Source of the DNA: Rhodococcus maanshanensis NBRC 100610
GTDB lineage: Bacteria; Actinomycetota; Actinomycetes; Mycobacteriales; Mycobacteriaceae
Length of the DNA stretch: 64,000 nt
Assembly: GCF_001894865.1 (NCBI RefSeq)
Contig: NZ_BCXA01000030.1
Location: 49,717-113,716 of the forward strand
Reading direction: 5' to 3'
Shown here: piece by piece, positions 1 to 8,589 of the stretch
How the letters are laid out: every line of letters begins with the position of its first letter
Numbering within the stretch: the first letter of the stretch is position 1
The notes under the pieces: generated by a model
The model's database searches: none
Told to the model about the DNA's origin: nothing
Seen by the model: the letters and a program-made list of their open reading frames with translations, nothing else
Translations under genes and position numbers: made by a program

Positions 1-1
1 G

Positions 2-1051
2 TCGGGCAACGGGCGGATCCTGGTCACCAAGGCGCCGGTTGGGCCGTGCCTGGCGATCACGCCGTGGAACTTCCCGCTGGCCATGGGCACCCGCAAGATC
101 GGTCCCGCCCTCGCCGCCGGGTGCACGATGATCGTCAAGCCCGCCGAGGACACCCCGCTGACCATGCTGCTGCTCGCCGAGATCCTCGCCGAGGCGGGGC
201 TGCCGGCCGGGGTGCTCTCGGTGCTGCCCACCTCGGACGCGGCCTCCGTCACCGAGCCGCTGCTCGCCGACCCGCGGCTGCGCAAGGTGACCTTCACCGG
301 GTCCACCCGCGTCGGCAAGCTGCTCATCGAGCAGTCCGCCCAGCAGGTGCTGCGCACCTCGATGGAGCTCGGCGGCAACGCCCCGTTCATCGTGTTCGAC
401 GACGCGGACGTCGACGGCGCGGTCACCGGTGCGATGGCGGCGAAGATGCGCAACGGCGGTGAGGCCTGCACGGCCGCCAACAGGATCCTCGTGCACAACG
501 CCGTGCGCGAGGAGTTCACCGCCAAGCTCACCGAGCGGATCGCGGCGCTCCGCGTCGGTCCCGGCTACGAGGACGGAACCGAGCTCGGACCGCTGATCAA
601 CGACAGGCAACGCGGCGCCGTTGCCGCGCTCGTCGCCGACGCGGTGGACGCGGGCGCCCGGGTGCGTACCGGCGGGCACGTCGTCGACGGTCCGGGGTAC
701 TTCTTCGAGCCGACCGTGCTCGACGAGGTCCCGGCAGGCGCACGAATCGTGCGCGAGGAGATCTTCGGGCCGGTCGCCGCGATCACCGGCTTCGACACCG
801 AGGCCGAGGCCATCGCCGCCGCCAACGACACCGAGTACGGGCTCGCCGCCTACTTCTACACCCGCGACCTCGACCGGGCCATGCGCGTGGCCGCTGCCCT
901 CGAGTCCGGGATGGTCGGCGTGAACCGCGGCGTGATCTCCGACCCCGCGGCACCCTTCGGCGGGGTCAAGCAGTCCGGCCTCGGCAGCGAGGGCGGCACC
1001 GAGGGCATCGACGAATACCTCAGCACCAAGTACATCGCGCTGCCCGCCTGA
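2..1051 (+). CDS. NAD(P)-dependent aldehyde dehydrogenase, 5' end outside window
   Basis: Only 349 codons are visible of a family usually about 460-490 long; the N-terminal quarter is cut by the window edge and the frame is open from base 2. Family members oxidise an aldehyde to the acid with NAD(P)+. Visible signatures are ITPWNFP (visible residues 19-25), the general-base Glu in ELGGNAP (about residue 122), the catalytic Cys in GGEACTA (about residue 156) and FGGVKQSGLG near the C terminus. The ending resembles succinate-semialdehyde dehydrogenases (GabD). Next to agmatine deiminase and putrescine oxidase genes, a role in 4-aminobutanal or succinate-semialdehyde oxidation is the natural inference. 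Substrate is not proven by sequence. Confidence 0.9.
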   Translation, partial: SGNGRILVTKAPVGPCLAITPWNFPLAMGTRKIGPALAAGCTMIVKPAEDTPLTMLLLAEILAEAGLPAGVLSVLPTSDAASVTEPLLADPRLRKVTFTGSTRVGKLLIEQSAQQVLRTSMELGGNAPFIVFDDADVDGAVTGAMAAKMRNGGEACTAANRILVHNAVREEFTAKLTERIAALRVGPGYEDGTELGPLINDRQRGAVAALVADAVDAGARVRTGGHVVDGPGYFFEPTVLDEVPAGARIVREEIFGPVAAITGFDTEAEAIAAANDTEYGLAAYFYTRDLDRAMRVAAALESGMVGVNRGVISDPAAPFGGVKQSGLGSEGGTEGIDEYLSTKYIALPA

Positions 1052-1086
1052 CCACGTCAACGCTGTAGAGAACTCGGAGGATCACC

Positions 1087-1968
1087 ATGCAGTTGGTCGT
1101 CGGCTACATCGCCACCCCGAGCGGGGATGATGGTCTCGCGCTTGGGATTCGGCTCGCCCGCAGCCTGAATGCGAGCCTGAGCATCTGCATGGTGATTCCC
1201 CCCGACCGAACGCTGCCGATCCGGCTGCCCGACGATCCCGGCTACGACGACGCGCTGGTCGAGCAGGCCCACCAATGGTTGGCCGACGCGCTCGGGTCCG
1301 TTCCCGAGGACGTGAGCGCGACTGCTCATCTGAGCTTCCACGAGTCCTTCTCCCAGGGCCTGCTCGACGAGGCGGCGCGGCTGCATGCGCAGGCCATCGT
1401 GGTCGGCGCTGCCCGCGACGGCCTGCTCGGCAGGCACGCCATCGGCACGGTGACCAGCGAGTTGCTGCACAGCTCCCCCGTGCCGGTGGCCCTGGCACCG
1501 CGCGGAACCCGCTACCACCACACCCGACGTGTGCGCGAGGTGACCTGCGCGGTCGGTACACGCGCGGGCGCAGATATCTTGCTGCGCACCGCGGTCCGCA
1601 GCTGCGGGCGCATGCAGACCCCACTGCGTCTGGTATCGCTGGTGTCGATCGAACCGCATCACGATCTGCGCGGCGAGCCGGGCGAGGTCCGCGAGCGCGC
1701 GCTCACCCATGCCAGGAACATGGTGGAGGAAGCCAGGTCTCGGCTCGATCATGGTGTTGCCACGACGGCCCTCGTGGCCGACGGCGACTCCGTCGAATCC
1801 GCTGTGAGCACCCTCGACTGGCACGAGGGCGATCTCATCCTGGTCGGGTCCAGCCGACTCGCTCAACACCAACGACTTTTCCTCGGGTCGACCGCAGCGA
1901 AGATGCTGCGCGTGATCCCGGTGCCCATGGTGGTCGTCCCCAATTCGGACCGCCATCTCGATGACTGA
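1087..1968 (+). CDS. Universal stress protein, tandem UspA domains
   Basis: A 293-residue protein with two Usp folds. Each half ends in a nucleotide-binding-type Gly-rich loop followed by a hydrophobic strand: GAARDGLLGR...PVPVALAP (about residues 108-138) and GSSRLAQHQR...PVPMVVVP (about 255-285). Two-domain Usp proteins of about 290-300 residues are typical of actinobacteria and are usually cytoplasmic ATP-binding stress or dormancy factors. The start is supported by CGGAGG a few bases upstream. It follows the aldehyde dehydrogenase by 35 bp and precedes the permease by 53 bp on the same strand, so all three may be co-transcribed. The partner or trigger cannot be read from the sequence. Confidence 0.9.
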   Translation: MQLVVGYIATPSGDDGLALGIRLARSLNASLSICMVIPPDRTLPIRLPDDPGYDDALVEQAHQWLADALGSVPEDVSATAHLSFHESFSQGLLDEAARLHAQAIVVGAARDGLLGRHAIGTVTSELLHSSPVPVALAPRGTRYHHTRRVREVTCAVGTRAGADILLRTAVRSCGRMQTPLRLVSLVSIEPHHDLRGEPGEVRERALTHARNMVEEARSRLDHGVATTALVADGDSVESAVSTLDWHEGDLILVGSSRLAQHQRLFLGSTAAKMLRVIPVPMVVVPNSDRHLDD

Positions 1969-2021
1969 CCCATCCGTGCCCGCCCGACAAGGCGAAGGAC
2001 ACTGACCCAGGGAGCTGGACC

Positions 2022-3590
2022 ATGGATAGACAACACACGGCCGCGCCGCCGACCGATGGCCTCGTGGCCAAGGGACTGGCGTCCAACAAGGTCGGCACGC
2101 TCTCTGGGGCGATCCTCGGGATCTCCTCGGTGGCACCCGGATACACGCTCACGGCGAGCATCGGGCTGATCGTCGCGGCGGTGGGGCTGAAGATGCCCGC
2201 GATCTTCATCGCCGGCTTCATCCCGATGTTCCTGACCGCCTATGCCTACCGAGAGCTGAACTCCGAATCACCGGACTGCGGGGCCTCGTTCACCTGGTCG
2301 ACGAAGGCCTTCGGCCCCTACGTCGGCTGGATGTGCGGCTGGGGCATGGTCATCGCGACGATCATCGTGTTGTCGAACCTGGCCGCGATCGCGGTGCAGT
2401 TCTTCTACCTGTTCATCGCGCGACTGTTCGACGCACCGCAGATCGCCGACCTCTCGGACAACAAGTTCGTGAACGTCGGGACGACGCTGGTGTTCCTGGC
2501 GATCGCCACCTGGGTGTCGAGCCGCGGCATCACGACCAGCGAGCGCGTCCAGTTCGTGCTGGTCGGATTCCAGATGACCGTGCTGCTTGCGTTCGCGGGT
2601 GTCGCCCTGTGGCACGTCGCCGCAGGCGACGCACCCGCGCACCTGAACTTCAGCCTGGACTGGTTCAACCCGTTCACCGGGGTCACCATCGCCGCGTTCG
2701 CAGTCGGCCTCACCGGGTCGATCTTCGCCTTCTGGGGCTGGGACACCTGCCTGACCCTCGGCGAGGAGAGCAAGGACCCAAAACGGACCCCTGGCCGCGC
2801 CGGCCTGCTGTGCGTGCTGTCCGTCCTGGTGACCTACCTGCTCGTGGCGGTCGCGTCGATGATGTATGCGGGAGTCGGCGACACCGGCGTCGGTCTCGGC
2901 AACCCGGACAACGCGGAGAACGTCTTCGGCGCACTCGGCGAGTCGGTGCTCGGACCATGGGGCGGCCTTGTGCTGTTCCTCGCCGTGCTGGCCTCGTCGG
3001 CCGCCAGCCTGCAGACCACGTTCCTGCCCGCGGCGCGCACCATGCTCGCGATGGGCGCGTACGGCGCCTTCCCGAAGAAGCTCGCCGAGATCCACCCCCG
3101 CTTCATGGTGCCCTCGTTCGCCGCGGTCGTGGCAGGCGCGGTGACCGCCGCGTTCTACACGATCACGACGTTCCTCTCCGAGCGCACGCTGCTCGACACC
3201 ATCGCGGCGCTCGGCATCATGATCTGCTGGTACTACGGCATCACCGCGTTCGCCTGCGTCTGGTATTTCCGCCACGAGCTGTTCAGCAGCGCGCGCAATA
3301 TCGCCTTCAAGTTCCTCTTCCCGCTGCTCGGCGGCATCATGCTGCTGGTCGTGTTCGTGATCTCCGTCGGGGAGAGCATGAACCCGGACAACGGCAGCGG
3401 CACGGCGATCGGCGGCATCGGACTGGTGTTCTACCTGGGCTTCGGGCTCCTGGTGCTCGGAGCGATCCTGATGCTCGTGATGCGCGCGCGCAATCCCGCG
3501 TTCTTCCGGGGCGAGACGCTGACCCGTTCCACACCCGCTTTCACCGACGACCTTCCTGCCGAACTCCCGGCGACGGCGAAGGTCAGCTGA
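2022..3590 (+). CDS. APC-superfamily amino acid/polyamine permease
   Basis: A 522-residue, strongly hydrophobic protein with about 12 predicted membrane segments. The N-terminal GAILGISSVAPGYTLTAS resembles the substrate-binding unwound helix of APC transporters (usual GxxxG-type start), and FWGWDTCLTLGEES matches the conserved helix-6 region. Such proteins are proton-coupled importers of amino acids or amines in the cytoplasmic membrane. A GGAG Shine-Dalgarno lies 7 bases before the ATG. Lying in a cluster for agmatine and putrescine breakdown, it most likely imports a polyamine, agmatine or GABA; this is inferred from context only. Confidence 0.9.
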   Translation: MDRQHTAAPPTDGLVAKGLASNKVGTLSGAILGISSVAPGYTLTASIGLIVAAVGLKMPAIFIAGFIPMFLTAYAYRELNSESPDCGASFTWSTKAFGPYVGWMCGWGMVIATIIVLSNLAAIAVQFFYLFIARLFDAPQIADLSDNKFVNVGTTLVFLAIATWVSSRGITTSERVQFVLVGFQMTVLLAFAGVALWHVAAGDAPAHLNFSLDWFNPFTGVTIAAFAVGLTGSIFAFWGWDTCLTLGEESKDPKRTPGRAGLLCVLSVLVTYLLVAVASMMYAGVGDTGVGLGNPDNAENVFGALGESVLGPWGGLVLFLAVLASSAASLQTTFLPAARTMLAMGAYGAFPKKLAEIHPRFMVPSFAAVVAGAVTAAFYTITTFLSERTLLDTIAALGIMICWYYGITAFACVWYFRHELFSSARNIAFKFLFPLLGGIMLLVVFVISVGESMNPDNGSGTAIGGIGLVFYLGFGLLVLGAILMLVMRARNPAFFRGETLTRSTPAFTDDLPAELPATAKVS

Positions 3591-3612
3591 TCCGGCCCGC
3601 GGGTGGTCATCG

Positions 3613-4233
3613 TCATCGCGCCGACGAAGCCTCGGCTCGCAGTCCGGCGATGAGCACGCGCAGGCCGAAGTCGAAGGCGTCGTCGGCACGATTCGGTGCG
3701 GTACCCGCCGCGGCCAGCGCGGCCCGCATCGGCTCGTTCGCTCGCGGCGTGTTCGCCCACACTTCCTGGGGTGCAGCAAGATCCAGCGCCGAACCGAGCA
3801 CGAAACTGTCGAGGGCGGTGATGGCGTGCAGCACCTCGGCCGGGGAGAACCCGCCCGCGGTGAAGGCCGTCGCCAGCGCGTTGTACATCTCGAAGGCGAC
3901 ATCGGTCTGCACCGTGTGTGCGGTCAGCAGTGGGATCAGCCGCGGGTGCTTCGAGTAGCTGAGCCGATACTCCCGGGCCAGCGACGCCACGGTGTCGATC
4001 CAGTGGTCAGCGGCCGCGTCGTGCTCGTCGAGGCGGATCGATGCCATCGCCCTTGCCCGCATCAACTCGATGATCTCGGCGCGGCCCGAGACGTGGTTGT
4101 ACAGCGACGAGGGCCGTACGTTCAGGCGCTCGGCAAGCCCCGGCATCGTGAAATCGCCTGCGGTGTCGACCATTTTCAGCGCCGCATCGACGATGATCTG
4201 CGCCGATAGCAGGCGCTGCGGTGGGCGCGGCAT
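3613..4233 (-). CDS. TetR-family transcriptional regulator
   Basis: A 206-residue protein, normal for TetR repressors. The N-terminal helix-turn-helix is visible around residues 12-55 (IIVDAALKMVD, then FTMPGLAERLNVRPSSLYNHV, the typical TetR recognition helix with Leu-Tyr-x-His). The C-terminal ligand domain is helical and resembles the TetR_C subgroup with Trp-x-Asp near residue 80. It is convergent with the permease (22 bp apart) and divergent from aguB. Between it and aguB lie a 16-bp perfect palindrome and an AACGAAT-N3-ATTCGTT inverted repeat just downstream of a -10 box, so it probably represses aguB-aguA and itself. The effector is unknown; an agmatine-pathway compound is likely. Confidence 0.92.
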   Translation of the reverse strand: MPRPPQRLLSAQIIVDAALKMVDTAGDFTMPGLAERLNVRPSSLYNHVSGRAEIIELMRARAMASIRLDEHDAAADHWIDTVASLAREYRLSYSKHPRLIPLLTAHTVQTDVAFEMYNALATAFTAGGFSPAEVLHAITALDSFVLGSALDLAAPQEVWANTPRANEPMRAALAAAGTAPNRADDAFDFGLRVLIAGLRAEASSAR

Positions 4234-4250
4234 CCGTCCTCCTCCTCCTC

Positions 4251-4266
4251 CGGCCAGATCTGGCCG
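4251..4266. promoter_or_regulatory. Perfect 16-bp palindrome, candidate TetR operator
   Basis: CGGCCAGATCTGGCCG is its own reverse complement. It lies 18 bp upstream of the TetR start codon, where it would block that gene's promoter. No protein binding is shown; GC-rich palindromes can occur by chance in this genome. Confidence 0.45.
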
Positions 4267-4281
4267 TTCGCACTCTCCCCC

Positions 4282-4328
4282 TTGTCAACGGGGCAGGAAA
4301 TCACCATACTTAACGAATCACATTCGTT
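4282..4328 (+). promoter_or_regulatory. aguB promoter with overlapping operator
   Basis: TTGTCA (4282-4287) and CATACT (4305-4310) are separated by 17 bp, a good housekeeping-type promoter. Immediately downstream, AACGAAT-CAC-ATTCGTT (4312-4328) is a perfect 7-bp inverted repeat that would cover the transcription start. The start codon of aguB follows at 4358. The geometry is that of simple repression by the divergent TetR regulator. Confidence 0.6.
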
Positions 4329-4357
4329 TTATCCCCGGATCACACCCCAGGACACCG

Positions 4358-5341
4358 ATGTTGACCATCACTTCACTCACACCCCCGAACTCCCCCGCCC
4401 GCGTGCAGGAGCCCTCCCGCCCGCCCTTGCGCGTGGCCCTCGTCCAGCACCGCTGGAACGAGGACGAGGACGCGCTGCGCGCCGAACTGCGCGGCGGCAT
4501 CGCCGAGGCCGCCCGCCACGGCGCGCGGGTGGTGTTCCTGCCCGAGCTGACGCTGAGCCGCTATCCGGCCTTCACTCCCGGCGGCGACAGCCCGGGCGAT
4601 CACGCCGAGGACCTGCTCACCGGGCCGACCTTCACCTTCGCCGCCAAGGCCGCCGCCGAACACCGCGTGCTGGTGCACGCCTCGCTCTACGAGCGGCGCG
4701 GCGAGGAGAACGGCACCAACTACGCCGACGGGCTGGGATTCAACACGGCGATCCTCGTCGCGCCGAGCGGCGAACTCGTCGCCCGCACCCGCAAGCTGCA
4801 CATCCCGGTGACTGCCGGCTATTACGAGGACACCTACTTCCGTGGCGGCCCTGCCACCGACGAGGCGTATGCCGTGCACGCCCCCGACCGACTCGACGGC
4901 GCCCGCATCGGCATGCCGACCTGCTGGGACGAGTGGTTCCCCGAGGTCGCCCGCATGTACTCGCTCGGCGGCGCGGAGATCCTCGTCTACCCCACCGCCA
5001 TCGGCTCCGAACCGGATCACCCCGACTTCGACACCCAGCCGCTGTGGCAGCAGGTGATCGTCGGCAACGGCATCGCCAACGGCACGTTCATGGTGGCCCC
5101 CAATCGGTACGGCGACGAGGGCCTGATCACCTTCTACGGCTCCTCGTTCATCTCCGACCCGTACGGACGGATCCTGGTGCAGGCCCCGAGGGACGAGTCC
5201 GCGGTCCTGGTGGCCGATCTCGACCTCGCGCAGCGGCAGGACTGGCTGACCCTGTTCCCGTTCCTCGCCACCCGGCGTCCCGACACGTACGGCCGGCTCA
5301 CCGCGCCGGTCGAGACCGCGCACCCCATGGGCAGGTCGTGA
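4358..5341 (+). CDS. aguB: N-carbamoylputrescine amidase (nitrilase superfamily)
   Basis: A 327-residue carbon-nitrogen hydrolase that would release putrescine, CO2 and ammonia from N-carbamoylputrescine. The Glu-Lys-Cys triad is in place: E63 in FLPELTLSRYP, K146 in RKLHIP and C189 in MPTCWDEWFPE. The stretch after the Lys (HIP...GYYEDTYF) is the pattern seen in AguB enzymes rather than in ureidopropionases. The ATG at 4358 lies downstream of a clear promoter; longer upstream extensions would run through the operator. Its stop overlaps the start of aguA (TGATG), so the two are translationally coupled, and the next enzyme, putrescine oxidase, uses its product. Confidence 0.92.
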   Translation: MLTITSLTPPNSPARVQEPSRPPLRVALVQHRWNEDEDALRAELRGGIAEAARHGARVVFLPELTLSRYPAFTPGGDSPGDHAEDLLTGPTFTFAAKAAAEHRVLVHASLYERRGEENGTNYADGLGFNTAILVAPSGELVARTRKLHIPVTAGYYEDTYFRGGPATDEAYAVHAPDRLDGARIGMPTCWDEWFPEVARMYSLGGAEILVYPTAIGSEPDHPDFDTQPLWQQVIVGNGIANGTFMVAPNRYGDEGLITFYGSSFISDPYGRILVQAPRDESAVLVADLDLAQRQDWLTLFPFLATRRPDTYGRLTAPVETAHPMGRS

Positions 5342-6363
5342 TGGGTTGGCGGATGCCCGCGGAGCGGGACCGACACGAGCGCACCTGGATGGCGTACCCG
5401 AGCGAGGGTTACTCGCTCGGCGACACCGCCGAGGAACACCACGAGGCCAGGTCGGCATGGGCCGCGGTCGCGAACGCGGTCGCCGAGTTCGAGCCGGTCA
5501 CGGTGGTCGTCGACCCGGCCGAGGTGGACGCGGCCAAGCGGTACCTGAGCGGGGCCGTCGAGCTCGCCGAGGCACCGCTGAACGACGCCTGGATGCGCGA
5601 CATCGGTCCGACCTTCGTCGTCTCGGACGACGGCCGCGTCGGCGGGGTGGACTGGGTCTTCAACGGCTGGGGCGGTCAGGACTGGGCCCGCTGGGACCGG
5701 GACTCGAAGATCGGCGCGTTCGTCGCGGATCGGGCAGAGGTGGAGCTGATCGACTCGCCGCTGGTGAACGAGGGCGGCGGCATCCAGGTCGACGGCGAGG
5801 GGACGGTGCTGGTCACCGAGACCGTGCAGCTGGACCCCGGCCGCAACCCCGGCCTGACCAAGGCCGAGGTGGAGGCGGAACTCGCCCGCACCATCGGCGC
5901 GACCACGGTGATCTGGCTGCCGCGCGGGCTCACCCGCGACCACGAGCGCTACGGCACCCGCGGGCACGTCGACATCGTCGCTGCCATCACCGCGCCCGGC
6001 GTCGTGCTGGTGCACGACCAGCGCGCACCGGAGCACCCCGACCACGCGGTCAGCCGCGAGATCATCGACCTGCTCGGCCGGACCACCGACGCGGCGGGCA
6101 GGCCCTGGCAGATCGTCCCGGTGCCCGCGCCCCGCACGCTCACCGACGCCGAGGGTTTCGTCGACTTCAGCTACCTCAACCACTACGTGGCCAACGGCGT
6201 GGTCGTCGCGTGTGCCTTCGGCGACGAGAACGACACCGAGGCCGCGGCCATCCTGGCCGACGCGTACCCCGGCAGGCAGGTGGTCAGCGTCGACGCGCGC
6301 CCGATCTTCGCGCGCGGCGGCGGCATCCACTGCATCACCCAGAACCAACCCAGCGCGCCATAG
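5341..6363 (+). CDS. aguA: Agmatine deiminase
   Basis: A 340-residue member of the peptidyl-arginine-deiminase-like family that hydrolyses agmatine to N-carbamoylputrescine and ammonia. Seen are the substrate motif NDAWMRDIGPTF, the EGGGIQVDGEG segment and the catalytic Cys near the C terminus in GGGIHCITQ. Length is slightly short of the usual 360-370 but all catalytic blocks are present. The ATG at 5341 overlaps the aguB stop codon, which fixes the start and implies one transcript. With aguB and the downstream putrescine oxidase it forms a contiguous agmatine-to-aminobutanal route. Confidence 0.94.
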   Translation: MGWRMPAERDRHERTWMAYPSEGYSLGDTAEEHHEARSAWAAVANAVAEFEPVTVVVDPAEVDAAKRYLSGAVELAEAPLNDAWMRDIGPTFVVSDDGRVGGVDWVFNGWGGQDWARWDRDSKIGAFVADRAEVELIDSPLVNEGGGIQVDGEGTVLVTETVQLDPGRNPGLTKAEVEAELARTIGATTVIWLPRGLTRDHERYGTRGHVDIVAAITAPGVVLVHDQRAPEHPDHAVSREIIDLLGRTTDAAGRPWQIVPVPAPRTLTDAEGFVDFSYLNHYVANGVVVACAFGDENDTEAAAILADAYPGRQVVSVDARPIFARGGGIHCITQNQPSAP

Positions 6364-6463
6364 TGGCGCGGATGCCGATGCGAGATTCGACGCATCGGCA
6401 CCCGCGAAAGTGTGCCCTGGGAAACAGAATCGAACCCACCCCACCTTCGATGAAGGAGTTCCC

Positions 6464-7834
6464 TTGCCCGCAATCACCCGTGATGTCGTCGTCGTCGGGG
6501 CCGGTCCGTCCGGCCTGACCGCCGCCACCGAGCTGAAGAAGGCCGGGCTGTCCGTCGCGGTGCTCGAGGCCCGCGATCGAGTCGGCGGCCGGACCTGGAC
6601 CGACACGGTCGACGGCGCGATGCTGGAAATCGGCGGCCAGTGGGTCTCCCCCGACCAGTCGGCGCTGTACGCCACGCTGGAGACGCTGGGGCTCAAGACG
6701 TTCGACCGGTACCGCGAGGGCGACTCGGTCTACATCGCACCCGACGGCACCCGCACCGCGTACTCCGGCGACTCCTTCCCGGTCAGCGAGCACACCCGCG
6801 CCGAGATGGACCGGCTCGTCGCGATCCTGGACGAGCTCGCAGCCGAGATCGGCGCCGAGGAGCCGTGGGCACACCCCCGTGCCCGCGAGCTCGACACCGT
6901 CTCCTTCCGGCAGTGGCTGGCGGCGCACAGCGACGACGAGGAGGCCCGCAACAACATCAGCCTGTTCGTCGCAGGCGGCATGCTGACCAAGCCCGCCCAC
7001 GCGTTCTCCGCGCTGCAGGCGGTGCTGATGGCGGCGTCCGCCGGCTCGTTCAGCAACCTGGTGAACGAGGACTTCATCCTCGACCGCCGTGTCATCGGCG
7101 GCCTGCAGCAGGTCTCGCTCGGACTCGCGGAGTCGTTGGGCGACAACGTCTTCCTGAACTCGCCGGTCCGCACCGTCCAATGGGGCAACGACGGGGTCAC
7201 CGTCCTCGCGGACGGGGACCTCCGGGTGGACGCCCGCCGCGTCGTGCTGGCGGTGCCGCCCAACCTGTACCCGCGGATGTCGTTCGATCCGCCACTGCCG
7301 CGTCGACAGCACCAGATGCACCAGCACCAGTCCCTCGGCCTCGTCATCAAGGTGCACGCCGTGTACGACACCCCGTTCTGGCGCGAGGACGGTTTGTCCG
7401 GAACCGGTTTCAGCGCAGCAGAATTGGTGCAGGAGGTGTACGACAACACCAACTACGGCGACACCCGCGGCACCCTGGTCGCGTTCGTCTCCGACGAGAA
7501 GGCCGATGCGATGTTCGAGCTGTCGACGGCCGAGCGCAAGGGCAGGATCCTCGAGTCCATCGCGCGTTTCCTCGGCCCCCTGGCCGCGGAGCCGGTGGTG
7601 TACTACGAATCGGATTGGGGCTCGGAGGAGTGGACCCGCGGCGCCTACGCCGCCAGCTTCGATCTGGGTGGCCTACACCGCTACGGGCGCGACCAGCGCA
7701 CCCCCGTTGGACCGATCCACTTCTCGTGTTCCGACATCGCGGGCGCCGGATACCAGCACGTGGACGGCGCGATCCGGATGGGGCTGCGGACGGCCGAGGA
7801 CATCGCTCTCGCATTGGGCAACGCCGCGCACTGA
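6464..7834 (+). CDS. puo: Putrescine oxidase, FAD-dependent amine oxidase
   Basis: A 456-residue flavin amine oxidase closely resembling the Rhodococcus and Kocuria putrescine oxidases. It oxidises putrescine to 4-aminobutanal with release of hydrogen peroxide and ammonia. The ADP-binding GAGPSG near the N terminus, the EARDRVGGRTWT motif, the LEIGGQWVSPDQ block and the C-terminal flavin contact GYQHVDGAIRMG are all present. The TTG start at 6464 is chosen because AAGGAG sits 5 bases upstream and because homologs begin at the same place; upstream extension has no such signal. It follows aguA by 100 bp and ends at a strong terminator. Confidence 0.93.
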   Translation: MPAITRDVVVVGAGPSGLTAATELKKAGLSVAVLEARDRVGGRTWTDTVDGAMLEIGGQWVSPDQSALYATLETLGLKTFDRYREGDSVYIAPDGTRTAYSGDSFPVSEHTRAEMDRLVAILDELAAEIGAEEPWAHPRARELDTVSFRQWLAAHSDDEEARNNISLFVAGGMLTKPAHAFSALQAVLMAASAGSFSNLVNEDFILDRRVIGGLQQVSLGLAESLGDNVFLNSPVRTVQWGNDGVTVLADGDLRVDARRVVLAVPPNLYPRMSFDPPLPRRQHQMHQHQSLGLVIKVHAVYDTPFWREDGLSGTGFSAAELVQEVYDNTNYGDTRGTLVAFVSDEKADAMFELSTAERKGRILESIARFLGPLAAEPVVYYESDWGSEEWTRGAYAASFDLGGLHRYGRDQRTPVGPIHFSCSDIAGAGYQHVDGAIRMGLRTAEDIALALGNAAH

Positions 7835-7845
7835 GCTCGGCCGAA

Positions 7846-7887
7846 CGCGACGGAGCCGGGGAGGGACACCTCCCCGGCTCCGTCGCG
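7846..7887. terminator. Bidirectional hairpin terminator
   Basis: A perfect 19-bp stem (7846-7864 with 7869-7887) closes a GACA loop. It sits between the convergent putrescine oxidase gene and the lipoprotein gene and abuts the latter's stop codon. There is no long T tract, as is common in high-GC actinobacteria. Confidence 0.85.
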
Positions 7888-7888
7888 C

Positions 7889-8494
7889 TCAGAACGTCTC
7901 GTTGGAGTCGGTCGCGATTCGGAACCCGTGCCCGGTGTCGTCCTTCACACAGGTCACGCCCTTCGCCTCGGACTTGCAGGTGAACCCGAACGAGCTCACC
8001 TTGTCCCCGAGCGAGAGCACGGAGTCCGCCGCCGAGACGCCGGAGGTGTAGACCGGACCGCCGGAGCACAGGAACTCCCCGGGACCCTTGCCCGTCACCC
8101 TGATCCCGTTGCCCCAGTTCACCATGCAGTTCTCCGGCCTTGGCGGGATCGGGGTGGTGGAGCCCTGACAGCCGGCCTCGGTCCTGGTGGGCAGCGAGAT
8201 GATGCCGCACTCGAAGCCGCCCGTCGGAGAGCTGAAGTAGACCGCCTCGTTGCGTGCGTACTCGACGGCGGTCGTCGAGGGCGGCGCGCTGCTGGTGGTG
8301 GTGGTCGTCGTGGGCGGCGCGCTGGTGGTGGTCGTCGGCGCGAACGTGGTGGTGGGCACCGAGGCCGTGGTCGTGGGCACCGCCTGACTGGTCGGCGGCG
8401 CCTGACCGGCCTCGGAGCTGCCGCAGGCGGCGGCACCGAACACCACCGCGACACCGAACACCGCTGCTACAACCCGACCTGAACGCACACGCAC
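7889..8494 (-). CDS. Putative secreted lipoprotein with Thr/Pro linker
   Basis: A 201-residue protein with a hydrophobic signal peptide ending in the lipobox-like GAAAC at about residues 20-24, so probably lipid-anchored at the outer face of the membrane. Residues about 33-75 are a Thr/Pro/Ser-rich linker (runs of TTTT), followed by a globular domain of about 125 residues with five or six Cys (for example FECGI, GCQGS, NCMVNWG, FTCKS, VTCVKDD) that could form disulfides. The globular part resembles small secreted actinobacterial domains of unknown function. No catalytic motif is seen. It is convergent with putrescine oxidase and no operon partner is evident. Confidence 0.75.
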   Translation of the reverse strand: MRVRSGRVVAAVFGVAVVFGAAACGSSEAGQAPPTSQAVPTTTASVPTTTFAPTTTTSAPPTTTTTTSSAPPSTTAVEYARNEAVYFSSPTGGFECGIISLPTRTEAGCQGSTTPIPPRPENCMVNWGNGIRVTGKGPGEFLCSGGPVYTSGVSAADSVLSLGDKVSSFGFTCKSEAKGVTCVKDDTGHGFRIATDSNETF

Positions 8495-8589
8495 ACCCTT
8501 CCTCGACGGTCGCCAAGAACTCTAGTGGCCGACGGGCCGAGGTCGCCGTGGGCAAGGGATCGGGTGCGGGGGTCCCGGGCGGACGACTC

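Noticed and set aside
2..82. Truncated aldehyde dehydrogenase as a pseudogene
   Set aside because: The missing N terminus is explained by the window boundary; the frame is open from the first bases and matches the family.
2268..3902. A 544-codon open frame on the - strand under the permease
   Set aside because: It is Arg/His/Glu-rich and lacks any domain; the + strand frame has a clean membrane-transporter pattern and a good ribosome site.
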